NCBI GenBank assembly: GCA_964035575.1
Contig: OZ037853.1
Location: forward strand, 466,501-530,500
From: Rhynchopus sp. YZ270_cl-10
Taxonomy: Eukaryota; Euglenozoa; Diplonemea; Diplonemida; Diplonemidae
DNA: 64,000 nucleotides
Direction of reading: 5' to 3'
A program made the translations under genes and the position numbers. Positions 1 to 11,701 of this stretch are shown here, piece by piece; the stretch's first letter is position 1, and the number at the start of each line of letters is the position of its first letter. The notes beneath the pieces were generated by a model that was not told the origin of the DNA, searched no databases, and worked only from the letters and a program-made list of their open reading frames with translations.

Positions 1-94
1 GCAGAGGCACCTTCGCCGGAGCGTCTCGTCAGGTAGCATGCTCCCTGCCCCTCACTACCCATAGCCATGCACAGAACGCGCCACAAAAACAACA

Positions 95-410
95 GTGGCA
101 CACTGTGTGCACACCCGTGACCCAACCCCACCCTCGGCATGTACATGTCCCACCCTACCCCTCACCTGCGCACTGCAGATCAACACTGCACCCTCCAGAC
201 ACCTATACCCACACGGTGCGACCACCTTGCTTGTTGTTCATTGTGTACTAACCTTGCACCGAAAGGACCACTAAAGGTTAAAGAGGAAGAGAAAAATACC
301 CCGAGGTACTGAATGAGTGTCAGTGCCACGAAAGCTCCAGAAGCACACCCTGGCTCTGCCTTTCCCGCAGTGGACAGTCTCTGGCAAATACCGGATGAAG
401 TTCAGAAGCA
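95..410. repeat. Dispersed repeat, partner of 32085-32415
   Basis: The stretch runs from a CACTGTGTGCACACCCGTGA-like start through CCAGACACCTATACCC to AAGTTCAGAAGC. It is found again, with small differences and in the same orientation, at about 32085-32415. No coding frame is shared by the two copies. Seen directly by comparison; class unknown. Confidence 0.75.
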
Positions 411-1359
411 CGTACATGCTTTTCTATGGTCGAAAGGGCTTCTGATAAAGGAAAAGGAAAAGGTTATCAGATGAACAATAAAGTAGACTTGAAATACAAA
501 AGCCCTCTCGTGAACAGTACCTTGGTACAAATGACCGGATGTACCGGGGTGGACACCCCAACCATGCAGTCCTACAATCCATTTCGTGGTTTACATCTGA
601 TATGTGCTACTCCCGCTTCCACTCATCAGCCAGATGCACGGGGATCATTGCGAACACAGGAACATGAATCCTGTGTGATGTAGGGCCCGGCTGAGGTCCT
701 CTGCCCGTTTCGCAGTGTGGGAGAGGCTGTTGAGGAGCACAGAGTCTATAATGGAGCACACACTCTGCGTCGCTCATGTGGGCAGATGTGAAGAAAGTGA
801 AGCTATTGATGCATGCACCTCCTGCTGACCCACGTACGATGCCAGCTCGATGAAAACACAAAGTACCCTGCGGCCAACAACAGAAGATGTAAAAGAAAAC
901 CTAACTAGACCTACCCGTACCGTAAGAGAACGAGGGCGGTACACAACCGCTCGTCAGCCGGCGGCCCACCTTCCGTTGAAGAGTTGTGAGGTACTGCAGT
1001 TCGCTTGATCCCAACGCTTGATGCACGATAGTCTACACAAGAGAGCAGAAACTGAAAAACACAAAAGGGCGGGGGAGAGTCACAACATCTCTCTCTCGGC
1101 ATCCCATGCTGTACCGACAGTTGGGCCTCACCCTTTCTCTTAGGGATTTACATGGACGTCCTTACAGGCAGTATGCCGTCACCCAAAGGTGTGGCAGAGC
1201 AACTCTGGCCTGGCCAAAGAAAAAAAGAAGCGGTCACGGAAGCTGGGGGTTGGCCGGCATTAAAAGTGGGGAATAGACATGGGAGAGGGTCTTTGGACAG
1301 GCATTATGCTAACTCGGCCGGGTTCCTAAATGGGGGGAACGATGGAAAAAAAAAAAAAA

Positions 1360-1615
1360 TCAGAGGGCAAAAGGGGTCCCGAGCTTTCCCCCCGCAAAAG
1401 CGGTCGCTCCGCGCGCTTCGAGCGCGCGACTCCCTGTCAGTACAAGAAGATGAGGCTCTTTCTCCCCTCTGATGCACAAAATCGTGAAAGGCAGGTGGGG
1501 AGGGTGAACCACAAGCCGTAGTGGGTGTCAGCCTTCTTATCAGTAACCTCAGTATATCTATAAAAGAAGCGGCGGTCATGGCATCCAGTTCCTGGCGAAG
1601 CCACGGTGCGCAACA
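1360..1615 (+). repeat. Dispersed repeat with GC-rich hairpins (partner 37085-37335)
   Basis: The stretch GGTCCCGAGCTTTCCCC, then a GCGCGC-rich inverted repeat, then GTGGGTGTCAGCCTTCTTAT and the TGGCGAAGCCA hairpin at about 1592-1614, is repeated in the same order at 37085-37335. A decayed copy covers about 26930-27072. The 3' end always carries the hairpin followed by ACGGT(A/G)CGCAACATTTC. It could be a SINE-like or other non-autonomous element; no A-box/B-box promoter was recognised. Confidence 0.7.
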
Positions 1616-1711
1616 TTTCTAAAAAAATGTTGCCATAAACCGGCACTGTCGTTGGTAATTATCAACAGTTACCGTAATTTTTACTTCCATATTTTGATAA
1701 AACGAAAGTTT

Positions 1712-1832
1712 CTGGCGAAGCCACGGTACGCAACATTTCAAGAAAATGCGCTTAAAATTGCACACTTTTACAGCCAAACTATGTCATGGGAAGGGTGGGC
1801 TGCAAGCTGCGCCGCAGGCGCACGGTACGCTA
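1712..1832 (-). repeat. Two-hairpin cassette, copy 1
   Basis: Read on the minus strand this starts GTAGCGTACCGTG, continues with the hairpin GCGCCTGCGGCGC and a spacer containing CATAGTTTGGCTG, then has GTTGCGTACCGTG and the hairpin TGGCTTCGCCA, and ends CAG. It is the same cassette as at 13108, 34644, 37868, 39162 and 42072. No coding capacity. Confidence 0.75.
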
Positions 1833-2079
1833 CTTTTATTCTTTCGCCACGCTGCATGCTTCCTTTTCCTTCGGCGTTTGACCAATTCAGTCGCGTTCTG
1901 GTCTCCCACGGTGAGCCCTTGAGCCCAGGGTCTCTGCATCTGTGACACACCCCACAGTACAGTCCATGGAACGATGGAATGATGCCACCTTTTTCCCAGG
2001 GGGAACGATGGAACGATGAAAAAAAAAAAAAAAAAAACGCCAAAAACAGGGAACGATGGAACGATGGTTAGCAAAATGC

Positions 2080-2415
2080 CTGGTCTTTGGATATTTGAAC
2101 GAAGTGCATTCATCCAGGACGGCGAAGTAGAAACCAATGTATGTAACTCTGCTGAGTGGTGTAAAGTCCAGATTGCACAAAGCACTGCATCCATGAAGGA
2201 AGCAGTCGCCAATTTGCGTAACATGGATCGACCCAGATCGAATATTTTCAATAAAGTGCGGTCCTCAAGAAAACGTCGCCCAATTTGAGTCAGCACTCAG
2301 AGTCTCCACAAGAAGCGATCAGGAATCACCGTCGCAACCTCCGCCTGCAGAAGCAAACACGCCACCTCAGGATCCTCCACACTCTTCAGCCTCTCAGCCG
2401 ACAAATTCTCTATAA
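2080..2415 (-). pseudogene. Decayed LRR-family gene fragment
   Basis: On the minus strand this matches the middle of the LRR family found at 27-34 and 50-62 kb. The shared stretch covers the linker (PEVACLLLQAEVATVIPD, around 2297-2370) and parts of the following LRR units, with the recognisable remnants of VTQI and GLIHVTQI (around 2140-2290). It has lost the ubiquitin-like N-terminus and the basic tail, and its reading frame is interrupted between the linker and the repeats. It lies 25 kb from its relatives, so it is an old dispersed copy and not part of the arrays. It is flanked by unrelated repeat DNA. Confidence 0.8.
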
Positions 2416-2939
2416 AGAGTACGGAGCACCCCGTTCCGAGGAATGCACACAACTCTATATGGAGTGTGCCGCCTAACCGCGGCGAGAACCTCCTCCTGAT
2501 ACAAACCTGCCGCTGCATAGCGCTGTCTGAGGCACTGCGTTGCAGGTGTTGCTTGCTTCTTGGGGACCGTTGTTCCATTGCTCCACTACGTAGGCTTCTC
2601 CGGAAATCTGCGAGAAGTTGTGATGGTGCTGAGGGTTGGGTTTCCGTACGGTTCACCGAGCCAGGTTGTAGGTGCACTGGGGCGACACCCACAGAATGAT
2701 TCCCCGTGGGGTAGGGTGCGCTGTTCCGATTCCCAGCTCTCCTTGAACTCCTGGTATCGGAGCAAGGTGCTGGTACTGGCCCTCCAGTAGCTGGGGGGCC
2801 ACCCCCCAGATGGCCTTTTTGCGGTGGCCGACTTCACTGAGTCTGGGGTTTTGTGAGGGGAGAGTTCTGCTTCGCGGGGGTCATTCCTTGGTGGTCGGTG
2901 CTGGGGAAAGGAAACTTTTTGCAGAGGGGGAATTGAGGT

Positions 2940-3620
2940 TGGCAGAGTTTTGGAAGGAACTTTGTGACCGCTTTTGTGACACCTAGCACACTCCTGCTAC
3001 AATGGACGAAACGCCCGACACTGTACACAAACCCTTGCAACGCATTTAAAAGAGATGAACGCGATTGTCTACGACGCTTGGAACCCATCCTACCACTGCC
3101 CTGTGACCGGTACGTGGCAACGCGGGACAGGTGTACCACAGACATCACTGGGAAGACCCCCGAGAGACCTGCACGACGGAAGAGCTCTCCCTGTGGGTGG
3201 ACGGGTGGAGGCTAGACGAACCGTGGTGTCTGCCGCACACTCTCCTGCGCCGCTGCACTGCGTCCCCGACACCGCGGAGTCTGGAGGAGGAGCTCCTTGA
3301 TGGCGCTGGCGATCCTTATCCCAAAAGGACGCCCCTGGGCCTCAACTCGCAAAGGTTCGCTGTGCAGATTTGTGGAGTACACCATGAGACCACGTCTCAC
3401 CGACGTCACAAGCCTGATCGAACCCGCGCTACTTCACGAGAGGCTGCTCTACATGCTTGCGTTGGACTTCGAAAAAAGTGCCTTTTTTGACAGCGTTCCG
3501 CCGCATGAACAATGCTAGTTTGGCAGAGGCTCTGGGTGCCGTACCTATGCTGGATGAAGGCGCTTCAAGCTCGCCACGGAAGTGGAGAGCCTAGGGGCGA
3601 GTAGTGACTCTGCAACACAC
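2940..3620 (+). mobile_element. Probable LINE-type reverse transcriptase relic
   Basis: In the plus-strand frame around 3297-3518 the translation ends in LLYMLALDFEKSAFFDSVPP. This resembles reverse-transcriptase motif A of non-LTR retrotransposons (LDFEKAFDSVP, with the catalytic D), here disturbed by two extra residues. About 50 residues upstream is ILIPKGR, similar to the conserved I-P-K segment before motif A. The frame closes soon after, and no YADD-like box or endonuclease domain was found in the next few hundred bases. It is therefore a short, broken piece. A chance resemblance cannot be ruled out, because only one motif is strong. Confidence 0.4.
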
Positions 3621-4620
3621 CCACCACCACATGCCAACCCACGCAGGACAGGTGCTGGTTGCTGACAAGAACCCCAACCCAACACCCCGCCACACACCAT
3701 CATTCCCGCACCCTTGCTCACATCCAGGCACATGCACACTGAAGCGCACGAACCGGACAAGCGAGAGTCGAGAGTCTGTCAGCATCACCTGCCTGATGAC
3801 ACATGCCCCATGACGGCAGTTTGTCAGAGACACCCCACAACCCAGCGTCAACACATGGCATGCACCCCAGTGACCCCACCCTGCAACCACGTGTTCGCCC
3901 TCTCTACACCAACACTGTCCTACTCAGACGTGAAAACAACCGCAACAGAAACCAAGCGAGACAGGTGTCTCGAGCACCACTCGCACCCTTGCCTATGTCT
4001 CAGGCACATGCACACTGAAGTGCACGAACCGGACAAGCGAGAGTCGAGTGGTGACTGCCAACACTCTGTAACACACCCACCACCACCACAATCGTTCTCA
4101 CACCCTTGCTCACGTCCAGGCACATGCACACTGAAGTGCACGAACCGGACAAGCGAGAGTCACACACCACTGCTACGGTACGCCCACAGGCAGAGCTGCT
4201 CACATGGACACATCCAAGCCACACCCTCACCCCCACGCTCACCTCACCTCACCTCACACCAGCCTACCACATGCACGTGGACAGACTTCGCAGAAGCCTT
4301 GGCCACTGGGCGCTCAGGATGGGACCACAACGGCTGTTCATCAGAGCAACGAACACCACGGTTCCAACCAGCAACCCAGCAACCAGGACCTAACCTGCCT
4401 GCCCACCCCTGCCTCCTGCACGACCCCACGCATCGTCCAACAACCCCCCAACCCGTTCACTCCCCCACACCATCGCACAGTGGGCCTGCAGGTCCTCCGC
4501 TCCTCTGCCCAGACTGCCCCACCCATCGCGCAGCAACCCCTTCCCCTCACAGAACCGCCCCCGCATCACCCACTGCACAACCCCACCACCACACACCATG
4601 TCCACTTGCCTCGGCAAGGT
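3600..4620 (+). repeat. 1-kb direct repeat, copy A
   Basis: Nearly the same sequence is present at 7145-8180, in the same order and orientation. Inside it, a unit of about 45 bp (GGCACATGCACACTGAAG then TGCACGAACCGGACAAGCGA) occurs at about 3725, 4003 and 4120. The unit contains a small inverted repeat (TGCAC/GTGCA). The long open frames across it encode proline/histidine-rich low-complexity protein in several frames at once and are not considered genes. Copy A ends in only a few CCA triplets. Confidence 0.85.
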
Positions 4621-7140
4621 AGGCTGAGAACAGGGAACTTTCACCCAGCTATTTTGTGCCCTTTTTATCAGTTCCCCAACCTCGTTAACCCATCTACCTC
4701 CCACCGCACCACTGCACATGCAGCGATTGCTTGTCCCCAAAGGCCCTTTGTGTTTCAACACTTCGGTGCGTGTATAAGCAAACACTTGCCCCATGTTGCA
4801 CTGCCATACCCCAAGCTACACAAACGAGAGGATGCACAAGAGAGCGCAGCTGGGTGCACGCCTTCAGTACCCCGCTCCCCCGAGCACGGCAGGGGCCATT
4901 AATGTCGCACAAGGTGGCACCCTCCTCACGTTCTGCACTGATGAGAAACTCATGCGTGTACACCTCAACAGGCTGCTGCGGGAAGCTGTTCCTGCCTGAC
5001 TAGCATGCCAGAGAAGAGCAGGGCTCACGAAGCAAACTATGGACTCAGAGGCTGCACAACTTCTGCGTGAGGCAGCTTGGCACTGCATCTAGAGTGGCCG
5101 GAAAATGGTGAACGGAGGCTTGCCGCCAAGTGGTAAGAGAGAATGGTATTGCTACCGTGCTGGAAGGTGGCCAATGCAGGTCACAGAGGGACGGTGTTGC
5201 AAGACGCCGCAAATGACGTACCAAAGAAAACCCTTGGCCAAACGATCCGAAACCTCACGTAAAAGTGCACTAGGCCGTTTTGCTTGGGGTGAGTAGGGAT
5301 TGACATTTCTCGACAAGAAGAAAAATTAGGGTGGCAACCTATCACATCGCGCCTCGGGTTTGCGTAGCGCCCCGAGCATGATGTACTTCACAGGGTACGA
5401 GAGCTAGCAGACCATCCTGATGGTGATGCTGCCCTCAAGCATCGATACCATTGGCTCCGGTGTTCCCGAGCAGGAATCTGAGTCCAAGAGTGCCTTGTGG
5501 TGCAGTACCTACCACGTCTGCAAGCTAGCCCTGCACCACCCACTGTTCGCCCCCAAGATGTTTGTACACCATTCGTTATCGAAACCCGCTAACCCCACTA
5601 ACACAGTCTGACGCACCTCTCAATCCCCTCCCTCCAGGGTGAGGCCAGCAGAGTGCTGGAAGCGAAGCCGCGCATCGTTACGAAGACCGCCCCAACGCTC
5701 TGGTAGTTGCAATACTTTTTTAGCGCCCTTTTCCCCCACCATGCCCTCAGAGCCTTGTGTGGGCAACAACCCTAACGAGGGATGCTAGCATCAGAAGCAC
5801 TTCATGAAGAGATTGCGGGTGTGTGGCAGGCCAGGACAGCATGGCTGAGGCCATAGCTCAGGCCGACACGTTGTGGAGGTGCGCACTGATCCCTAGAGTT
5901 GGCACGGCTCGGTGTGCTCCGAGAGCCTGGGGCGGTAGAAGCTTGGTTGCGATTTTTTGAGTTTGGTACTTCAACAAAAGGGAAACATTCCCCCAAACAC
6001 TGTAACGTCCTAACGTACCTCCTGGGGGCTAATTATCCTGGGCATCCATTGATCCCATTCGCTACCTTGACGAGTGGAGGGCGGGAGGAGGGCGGAGTAG
6101 TGCAGACGTAGCGAGAGGGGACCCCACCCACCCGCAGGCTCACAGTGACCATGCACCCCCCTGATGGCATGCTGGATAACAATGATCGTTAGCACGGTGC
6201 ACATCATGCATTAGCGTGCATTGTGAGATGCACAGATGCAAGCGTATGCACGAAGGGTCTTTCTCCCCTCCCTCCCTTCGCCACCCAAAATGCATGCAAA
6301 TGCCGTACAACGAACCTGCATGCATATCCCTACAAACATAACATCGACAGCTTCTACCCCTGGGCACGAAGGTGGCAGAGAGAGACAACGGGGTTATGGC
6401 GGTGCACGCATGGCAGCACATACTGCAAAGATGTCTGCGAAGTGAACAGAGCACTGCATTGCGTGGGATATAGCTTGGATGGTGTGTGCTGATGTGGTGA
6501 AAAGCACCCCAGGACACCGCAGACACCGCACGGCGTGTGCTGTGTTGTGCTGTGCTTTCGTGGCATCGTTTCATGTTCCGTATCCCCACTGAAGCCCCTC
6601 AGGATGACATTCGCTGATGTGACTTCCCCCCGCATCTCTCGTACCCCATTTGGCGAGACCCCAAGGCAATGTGTGAGCGACCAGTCAGGAGCTGTGTGGC
6701 CGTGTTGGTGATGGTCTGCCGTGCAGGGCGCAGGATTGCAACGTTGCAACACAGGAAGCCCTCCTTCTCCCTTGGCCGCAGCCAGCCAACCCAACCAACC
6801 CAATGCAAGGCGGAACAAACTTCGCCCACACCCATTGCCGCACGGTGCCTCAATCCACACCTGCCATGGCATCGTTCTCGTGTCGCAGACACACGCACAC
6901 TGAAGTGCGTGAATCGGACAAGAGTCATGTGAAGAGTCAGAAACCCTAGCCCAGATGCCCCTCTGCCGTATCCATCCGACCAATGCTTGCAGCCATGTGT
7001 TCCTCATACATGCAACACAATCCTCGAACCACACCAGACCACTACACACCCTTGCCTATGTCTCAGGCACATGCACACTGAAGTGCACGAACCGGACAAG
7101 CGAGAGTCGAGTGGTGACTGCCAACACTGCAACACACCCA
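4620..7140. other. Intergenic DNA with no gene recognised
   Basis: All frames are short, with no domain or motif that I recognise. One degenerate copy of the 45-bp unit lies near 6890-6930 and a good one near 7065-7110. The base composition is close to that of the coding regions, so a decayed or unknown gene is possible but unsupported. Confidence 0.5.
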
Positions 7141-7144
7141 CCAC

Positions 7145-8180
7145 CACCACATGCCAACCCACGCAGGACAGGTGCTGGTTGCTGGCACGAAACCCCCCCA
7201 ACCCACCCCACCCTACCCACACACCATCGTTCTCACACCCTTGCTCACATCCAGGCACATGCACACTGAAGCGCACGAACCGGACAAGCGAGAGTCGAGA
7301 GTCTGTCAGCATCACCTGCCTGATGACACATGCCCCATGACGGCAGTTTGTCAGAGACAGCCCCACAACCCAGCGTCAACACATGGCATGCACCCCAGTG
7401 ACCCCACCCTGCAACCACGTGTTCGTCCTCTCTACACCAACACTGTCCTACTCAGACGTGAAAACAACCGCAACAGAAACCAAGCGAGACAGGTGTCTCG
7501 AGCACCACTCGCACCCTTGCCTATGTCTCAGGCACATGCACACTGAAGTGCACGAACCGGACAAGCGAGAGTCGGGTGGTGACTGCCAACACTCTGTAAC
7601 ACACCCACCACCACAACAGGACAGGTGCTGGTTGCTGACACGAAACCCTCCCAACCCACCCCACCCCACCCACCACAATCATTCTCACACCCTTGCTCAC
7701 GTCCAGGCACATGCACACTGAAGTGCACGAACCGGACAAGCGAGAGTCACACACCACTGCTACGGTACGCCCACAGGCAGAGCTGCTCACATGGACACAT
7801 CCAAGCCACGCCCTCACCCCCACGCTCACCTCACCTCACCTCACACCAGCCTACCACATGCACGTGGACAGACTTCGCAGAAGCCTTGGCCGCTGGGCGC
7901 TCAGGATGGGACCACAACGGCTGTTCATCAGAGCAACGAACACCACGGTTCCAACCAGCAACCCAGCAACCAGGACCTAACCTGCCTGCCCACCCCTGCC
8001 TCCTGCACGACCCCACGCATCGTCCAACAACCCCCCAACCCGTTCACTCCCCCACCCCATGGCACAGTGAGCCTGCAGGTCCTCCGCTCCTCTGCCCAGA
8101 CTGCCCCACCCATCGCGCAGCAACCCCTTCCCCTCACAGAACCGCCCCCGCATCACCCACTGCACAACCCCACCACCACC
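7145..8180 (+). repeat. 1-kb direct repeat, copy B
   Basis: Duplicate of 3600-4620 with a few substitutions and small indels, for example GACAGGTGCTGGTTGCTGAC material inserted near 7615-7675. The 45-bp unit occurs at about 7067, 7253, 7534 and 7705. It runs straight into the CAC microsatellite at the place where copy A has only a few triplets. Confidence 0.85.
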
Positions 8181-8520
8181 ACCACCACCACCACCACCAC
8201 CACCACCACCACCACCACCACCACCACCACCACCACCACCACCACCACCACCACCACCACCACCACCACCACCACCACCACCACCACCACCACCACCACC
8301 ACCACCACCACCACCACCACCACCACCACCACCACCACCACCACCACCACCACCACCACCACCACCACCACCACCACCACCACCACCACCACCACCACCA
8401 CCACCACCACCACCACCACCACCACCACCACCACCACCACCACCACCACCACCACCACCACCACCACCACCACCACCACCACCACCACCACCACCACCAC
8501 CACCACCACCACCACCACCC
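8168..8520 (+). repeat. (CAC)n microsatellite, about 117 units
   Basis: An almost perfect run of CAC triplets about 350 bp long. All frames are open on both strands (His, Thr or Pro on one strand; Gly, Val or Trp-free on the other), so the long ORFs here are artefacts of the repeat. Confidence 0.97.
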
Positions 8521-8612
8521 ACTGAGCCATGTACCACATATATCGTGGTCAAAAAGCTTCGGGACAGGTTCATTCGGCAGGTAAGTTGTTACGCATTCAT
8601 TATCGGATACCG

Positions 8613-8800
8613 ACTTCCATGGCCACCGTCCTGCTGTCTAGATGAACCTACACCCTTTGTGGGATCTGATGAGCGACTGTTGCACACTCATTAACTTCCA
8701 TGGCCACCGTCCTGCTGTCTAGATGAACCTACACCCTTTGTGGGATCTGATGAGCGACTGTTGCACACTCATTAACTTCCATGGCCACCGTCCTGCTGTG
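8613..8800 (+). repeat. 81-bp tandem repeat, about 2.3 copies
   Basis: Units beginning ACTTCCATGGCCACCGTCCT start at 8613, 8694 and 8775 (period 81); the third is cut after about 25 bases. No coding function seen. Confidence 0.9.
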
Positions 8801-9469
8801 ATTGAGCACAGATAAAACAGCACAAATGCCTATGAAGAGGAAACCTCTCTACCCCCTTTTTTTTTTTTTTGCTTTCGTTCTTCACCTATTCCGTTTTTTT
8901 TTTTTTTTTAAGGGGGGGATAAGGAGTAAGAAGCACTACGTGAATATCTACCTGTTCCTGTCTTTGCCATTTGGTACCCCACGCACCCCCCTTACCCATG
9001 AGAAAACAGGAAAAAAAAATCACAAAAAAAAAAGCACAAAAGGGAGAAGGAGACTTCGTTCAATTTGCTCCCATAAAATAACAAAACTGACCGTATTCAA
9101 AAAGGGGTAGGGGGGCAGTGTTGGTTTAGTACAGCACCCCCAAAAGTTTAGCACAGTTCAGTACACCTGTTTTAAACACTCAGTACTCAACCTGCCAACA
9201 CTATGGGTGGGTGGGCAGTACGCTGCGCCCTGTAGTGCCCGCTCTGTTTCTGCAATGATTACACATTCAGGCTGTATCCTAAGTCGGGAAAAAACCACCA
9301 TTTTCGGACCCGTCGTGTCCCAGAATTTTTTTTCCCAAAAAAAAAAAAAAAAAAAGACAAAAAAAAAACCCATTCCGAGCTTTCGGCCCCGTACGTTGGC
9401 GGGGCATCTCCGCTCATATGTACAAAATTTTGGTGATTTAAATTTCCGCAAAATATGAACCCATCCTCG

Positions 9470-9690
9470 TAAACAATAGTCATTTTCAGGCTGAGAACCA
9501 TGAAATTGTGGTGTTTTGACTGGGAACAGGTAGCGCCGCAGGCGCACGGTACCCAACTTTTGCCTTTTTCTTTTCCCTTTTCCCTGCCTTCTTTTGATTG
9601 CGCGAGCCGATTGCTCGGTGAGGTCGCATGTGCGTGTAAAAACACTCTAACGCACCCTTACTATGAAATATGAGATTCTCTGGTTTTAGT
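9470..9690 (+). repeat. Family-A dispersed repeat
   Basis: This is the reverse complement of segments at about 44025-44205, 44600-44815 and 45725-45895. Shared landmarks are AAAACACTCTAA, GAGCCGATTGCTCGG, the GCGCCGCAGGCGC hairpin followed by ACGGTACCCAACTTTT, and AATTGTGGTGTTTTGACTGG. No coding frame is conserved. Confidence 0.8.
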
Positions 9691-9777
9691 AAGGAAAAAC
9701 GTACCGAGCAAAATCACCAAAATCTACGGTAGTCGGTAGTAATCCAGCGCGACCCCTGATAGGGAACTGCATTTTTT

Positions 9778-9890
9778 TTATGGCGCCGCAGGCGAAAAAA
9801 AATTAGAGTACGGTGTACGAATATAGCTATTGATACAAGTCACTCAACGAACCCTTTTTGCGGAGCAAAAAAGGAAAAATGGCGCCGCAG
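9778..9890 (+). repeat. Short cassette between two GGCGCCGCAGGC hairpins
   Basis: Two hairpins, GGCGCCGCAGGC, at about 9781 and 9872 enclose about 80 bp containing ATAGCTATTG and TCAACGAACCCTTTTTGCGG. The same unit in reverse orientation is at about 41745-41862. It lacks the ACGGTACGC tag found beside the hairpins of the main cassette, so it is a related but distinct form. Confidence 0.7.
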
Positions 9891-11701
9891 GCAAAAAAAA
9901 TTAAGGTACAGGATGCAACCCAGTTCCCAGGTGCATATCCTGGAAGGAAATTTATTGCCTGAGGGAAATTTATTGCCGGCCGATTTTTTTCTTTCTTTTG
10001 GCTAAAAAAATCGCCACGTACCACGAAAAAAAAAAAAAAAAAAGCGGGGAAAAAAAAAAAAAGCGTGTCCCAGAACCCAGAAAAAAAAAAAAAAGGGTTG
10101 AAAACGGGCCGAAAAAACGTGTCCCAGAATCTAGATTAGGATACAGCCTGCACATTGTGCGAAAAAAAAAAAAAAAAAAACACGAAACCTTGCAGAAAAG
10201 GCTCTCAGAGGCTTTATACGGTGCGCTGGTCACAGGTGTGAATTGGTTCGCATGATCAGGTAATTAATTGATTAAATTGACCTGGTCAGAGTGACCAGCT
10301 TTTCTGGGAGGAAACCATGCGCACTGAATACAGGCGGTACTCCCTTGGGGGGTGGATTGCTGTTGAAAACTGGAAAAAAAAGAGGGGGAAAAAAAACGAT
10401 TGCAAGCCTGATCCTGACGAAGTCTGACGGCGTTGCAGATACCACATACACTACAAATGGGCTATTTTTCTGAAAAAATAGCTAGGGATTGCCCAAAAAC
10501 ACTGATGTTTAAGCATACAGCACACAACGAACACATGGTTTTGCTCTGAGGAGTCCTTCGATAACGATTATTGCTCGTTGCTCTTAGCCATGCAAATAGA
10601 AAAGTGTATAAGATGACCCTGAGCCTCTCGTGTGCTTAGTCATCTTGGTCATATTCGTTATCGCGGAGCAACAGTTGGGCTGGTTTCCACAAAGTTTGTT
10701 GTCAGGGATGATGTCTTTTCCCCCCAGCAGGAGTTCGTGAATTTTAAACAATAATCTACCAAATACACAAGAAAGATGTTGTGCAAAATCTTTCAAATGC
10801 CGCCAGATTTGGGCAAAAAAAAATTTTTTTATCAATTTGGGGTAACTTTACTTGCTGGAGAGCGTGACCCCAAATTTCAGGGGGAGCCACGGTCCGTAAA
10901 GGGTTAAACAAATAAGTATCAAAGACAGCCTGGGCAACTGAGGCACAACGCAGTGTGACAGCAATGCCATGCCATGCCACACCTACGAGTAGGCGCGATG
11001 CCCAAAAACTGCGCAACACTGTAGTGGTCAGTACTGAACCATTTGACACAGTGCACCTGCAAGCATGGCACCGGGCCTAATGGAAAAATAAAAATGCGTT
11101 TACACCCGACAAGGATTTCAGTAACACCACTATAGACTGCTATCACAAAGATGGCCCACCAATTGTACGTTTTAGAAACTCAACACCTCTCCTTAAAATG
11201 GAGGGAAAGGGGGAAAGGGGGAAGAACACACCCACAACCTCACCCACAGGTAGGCGAGGGCTGATTGATGTTAATTTACTACTGTGACATCTTTTTTTTT
11301 CTTTTTTCATTTTTTTCTTTCTCTTCCCACGTTGCAACTGGGCATCAGCCACTATGCCTTAAAAAAAATACAATAAAAACTTGAAAAATGGGTACGACAC
11401 CCATCTTTCGTAAACAAACATGCCAAGCATGGATCCGAAAGTGATATATACTACAGAAAAAAAGTCAACTAAATACTGACTTGAAATATGCCTTCGTATT
11501 TGAAAATACAGTGTTTTACGGAAGAAGAAAACTTCAAGAGAATGACCCCTTCGCCTCTCGCTCTTTGCTTTAACCTTGATCAAAAAAGTTGAATTGAAAA
11601 TACAAAAAAAAAAGCCCTCTCGTGAACAGTGTAGCTACAAAGAAATCATTTCACTTTCTATTCTGCTCGAGAGAAGGTATAGGGGAAAAGGGGGTTCTTC
11701 T

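Larger units (their letters stand above)
8800..11700. other. AT-rich intergenic DNA with homopolymer runs
   Basis: Many poly-A and poly-T runs of 10-20 bases. No convincing gene. It contains a family-A repeat (9470-9690) and a short cassette bounded by two GGCGCCGCAGGC hairpins (9780-9890), described separately. Confidence 0.6.

Noticed and set aside
1712-1832. Cassette hairpins as Helitron 3' ends
   Set aside because: Helitron ends have a hairpin shortly before CTRR; here the tag after the hairpin is ACGGTACGC and there are two hairpins per unit.
3714-4902. Proline/histidine-rich frames of 232-302 residues
   Set aside because: Low complexity, made of the 45-bp repeat, with overlapping equal-quality frames, and repeated in the duplicate at 7.6-8.6 kb.
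7625-8584. Long frames of poly-His, poly-Thr, poly-Gly and poly-Val over the CAC tract
   Set aside because: They follow from the triplet repeat, which is open in all frames on both strands; no conserved protein part is attached.
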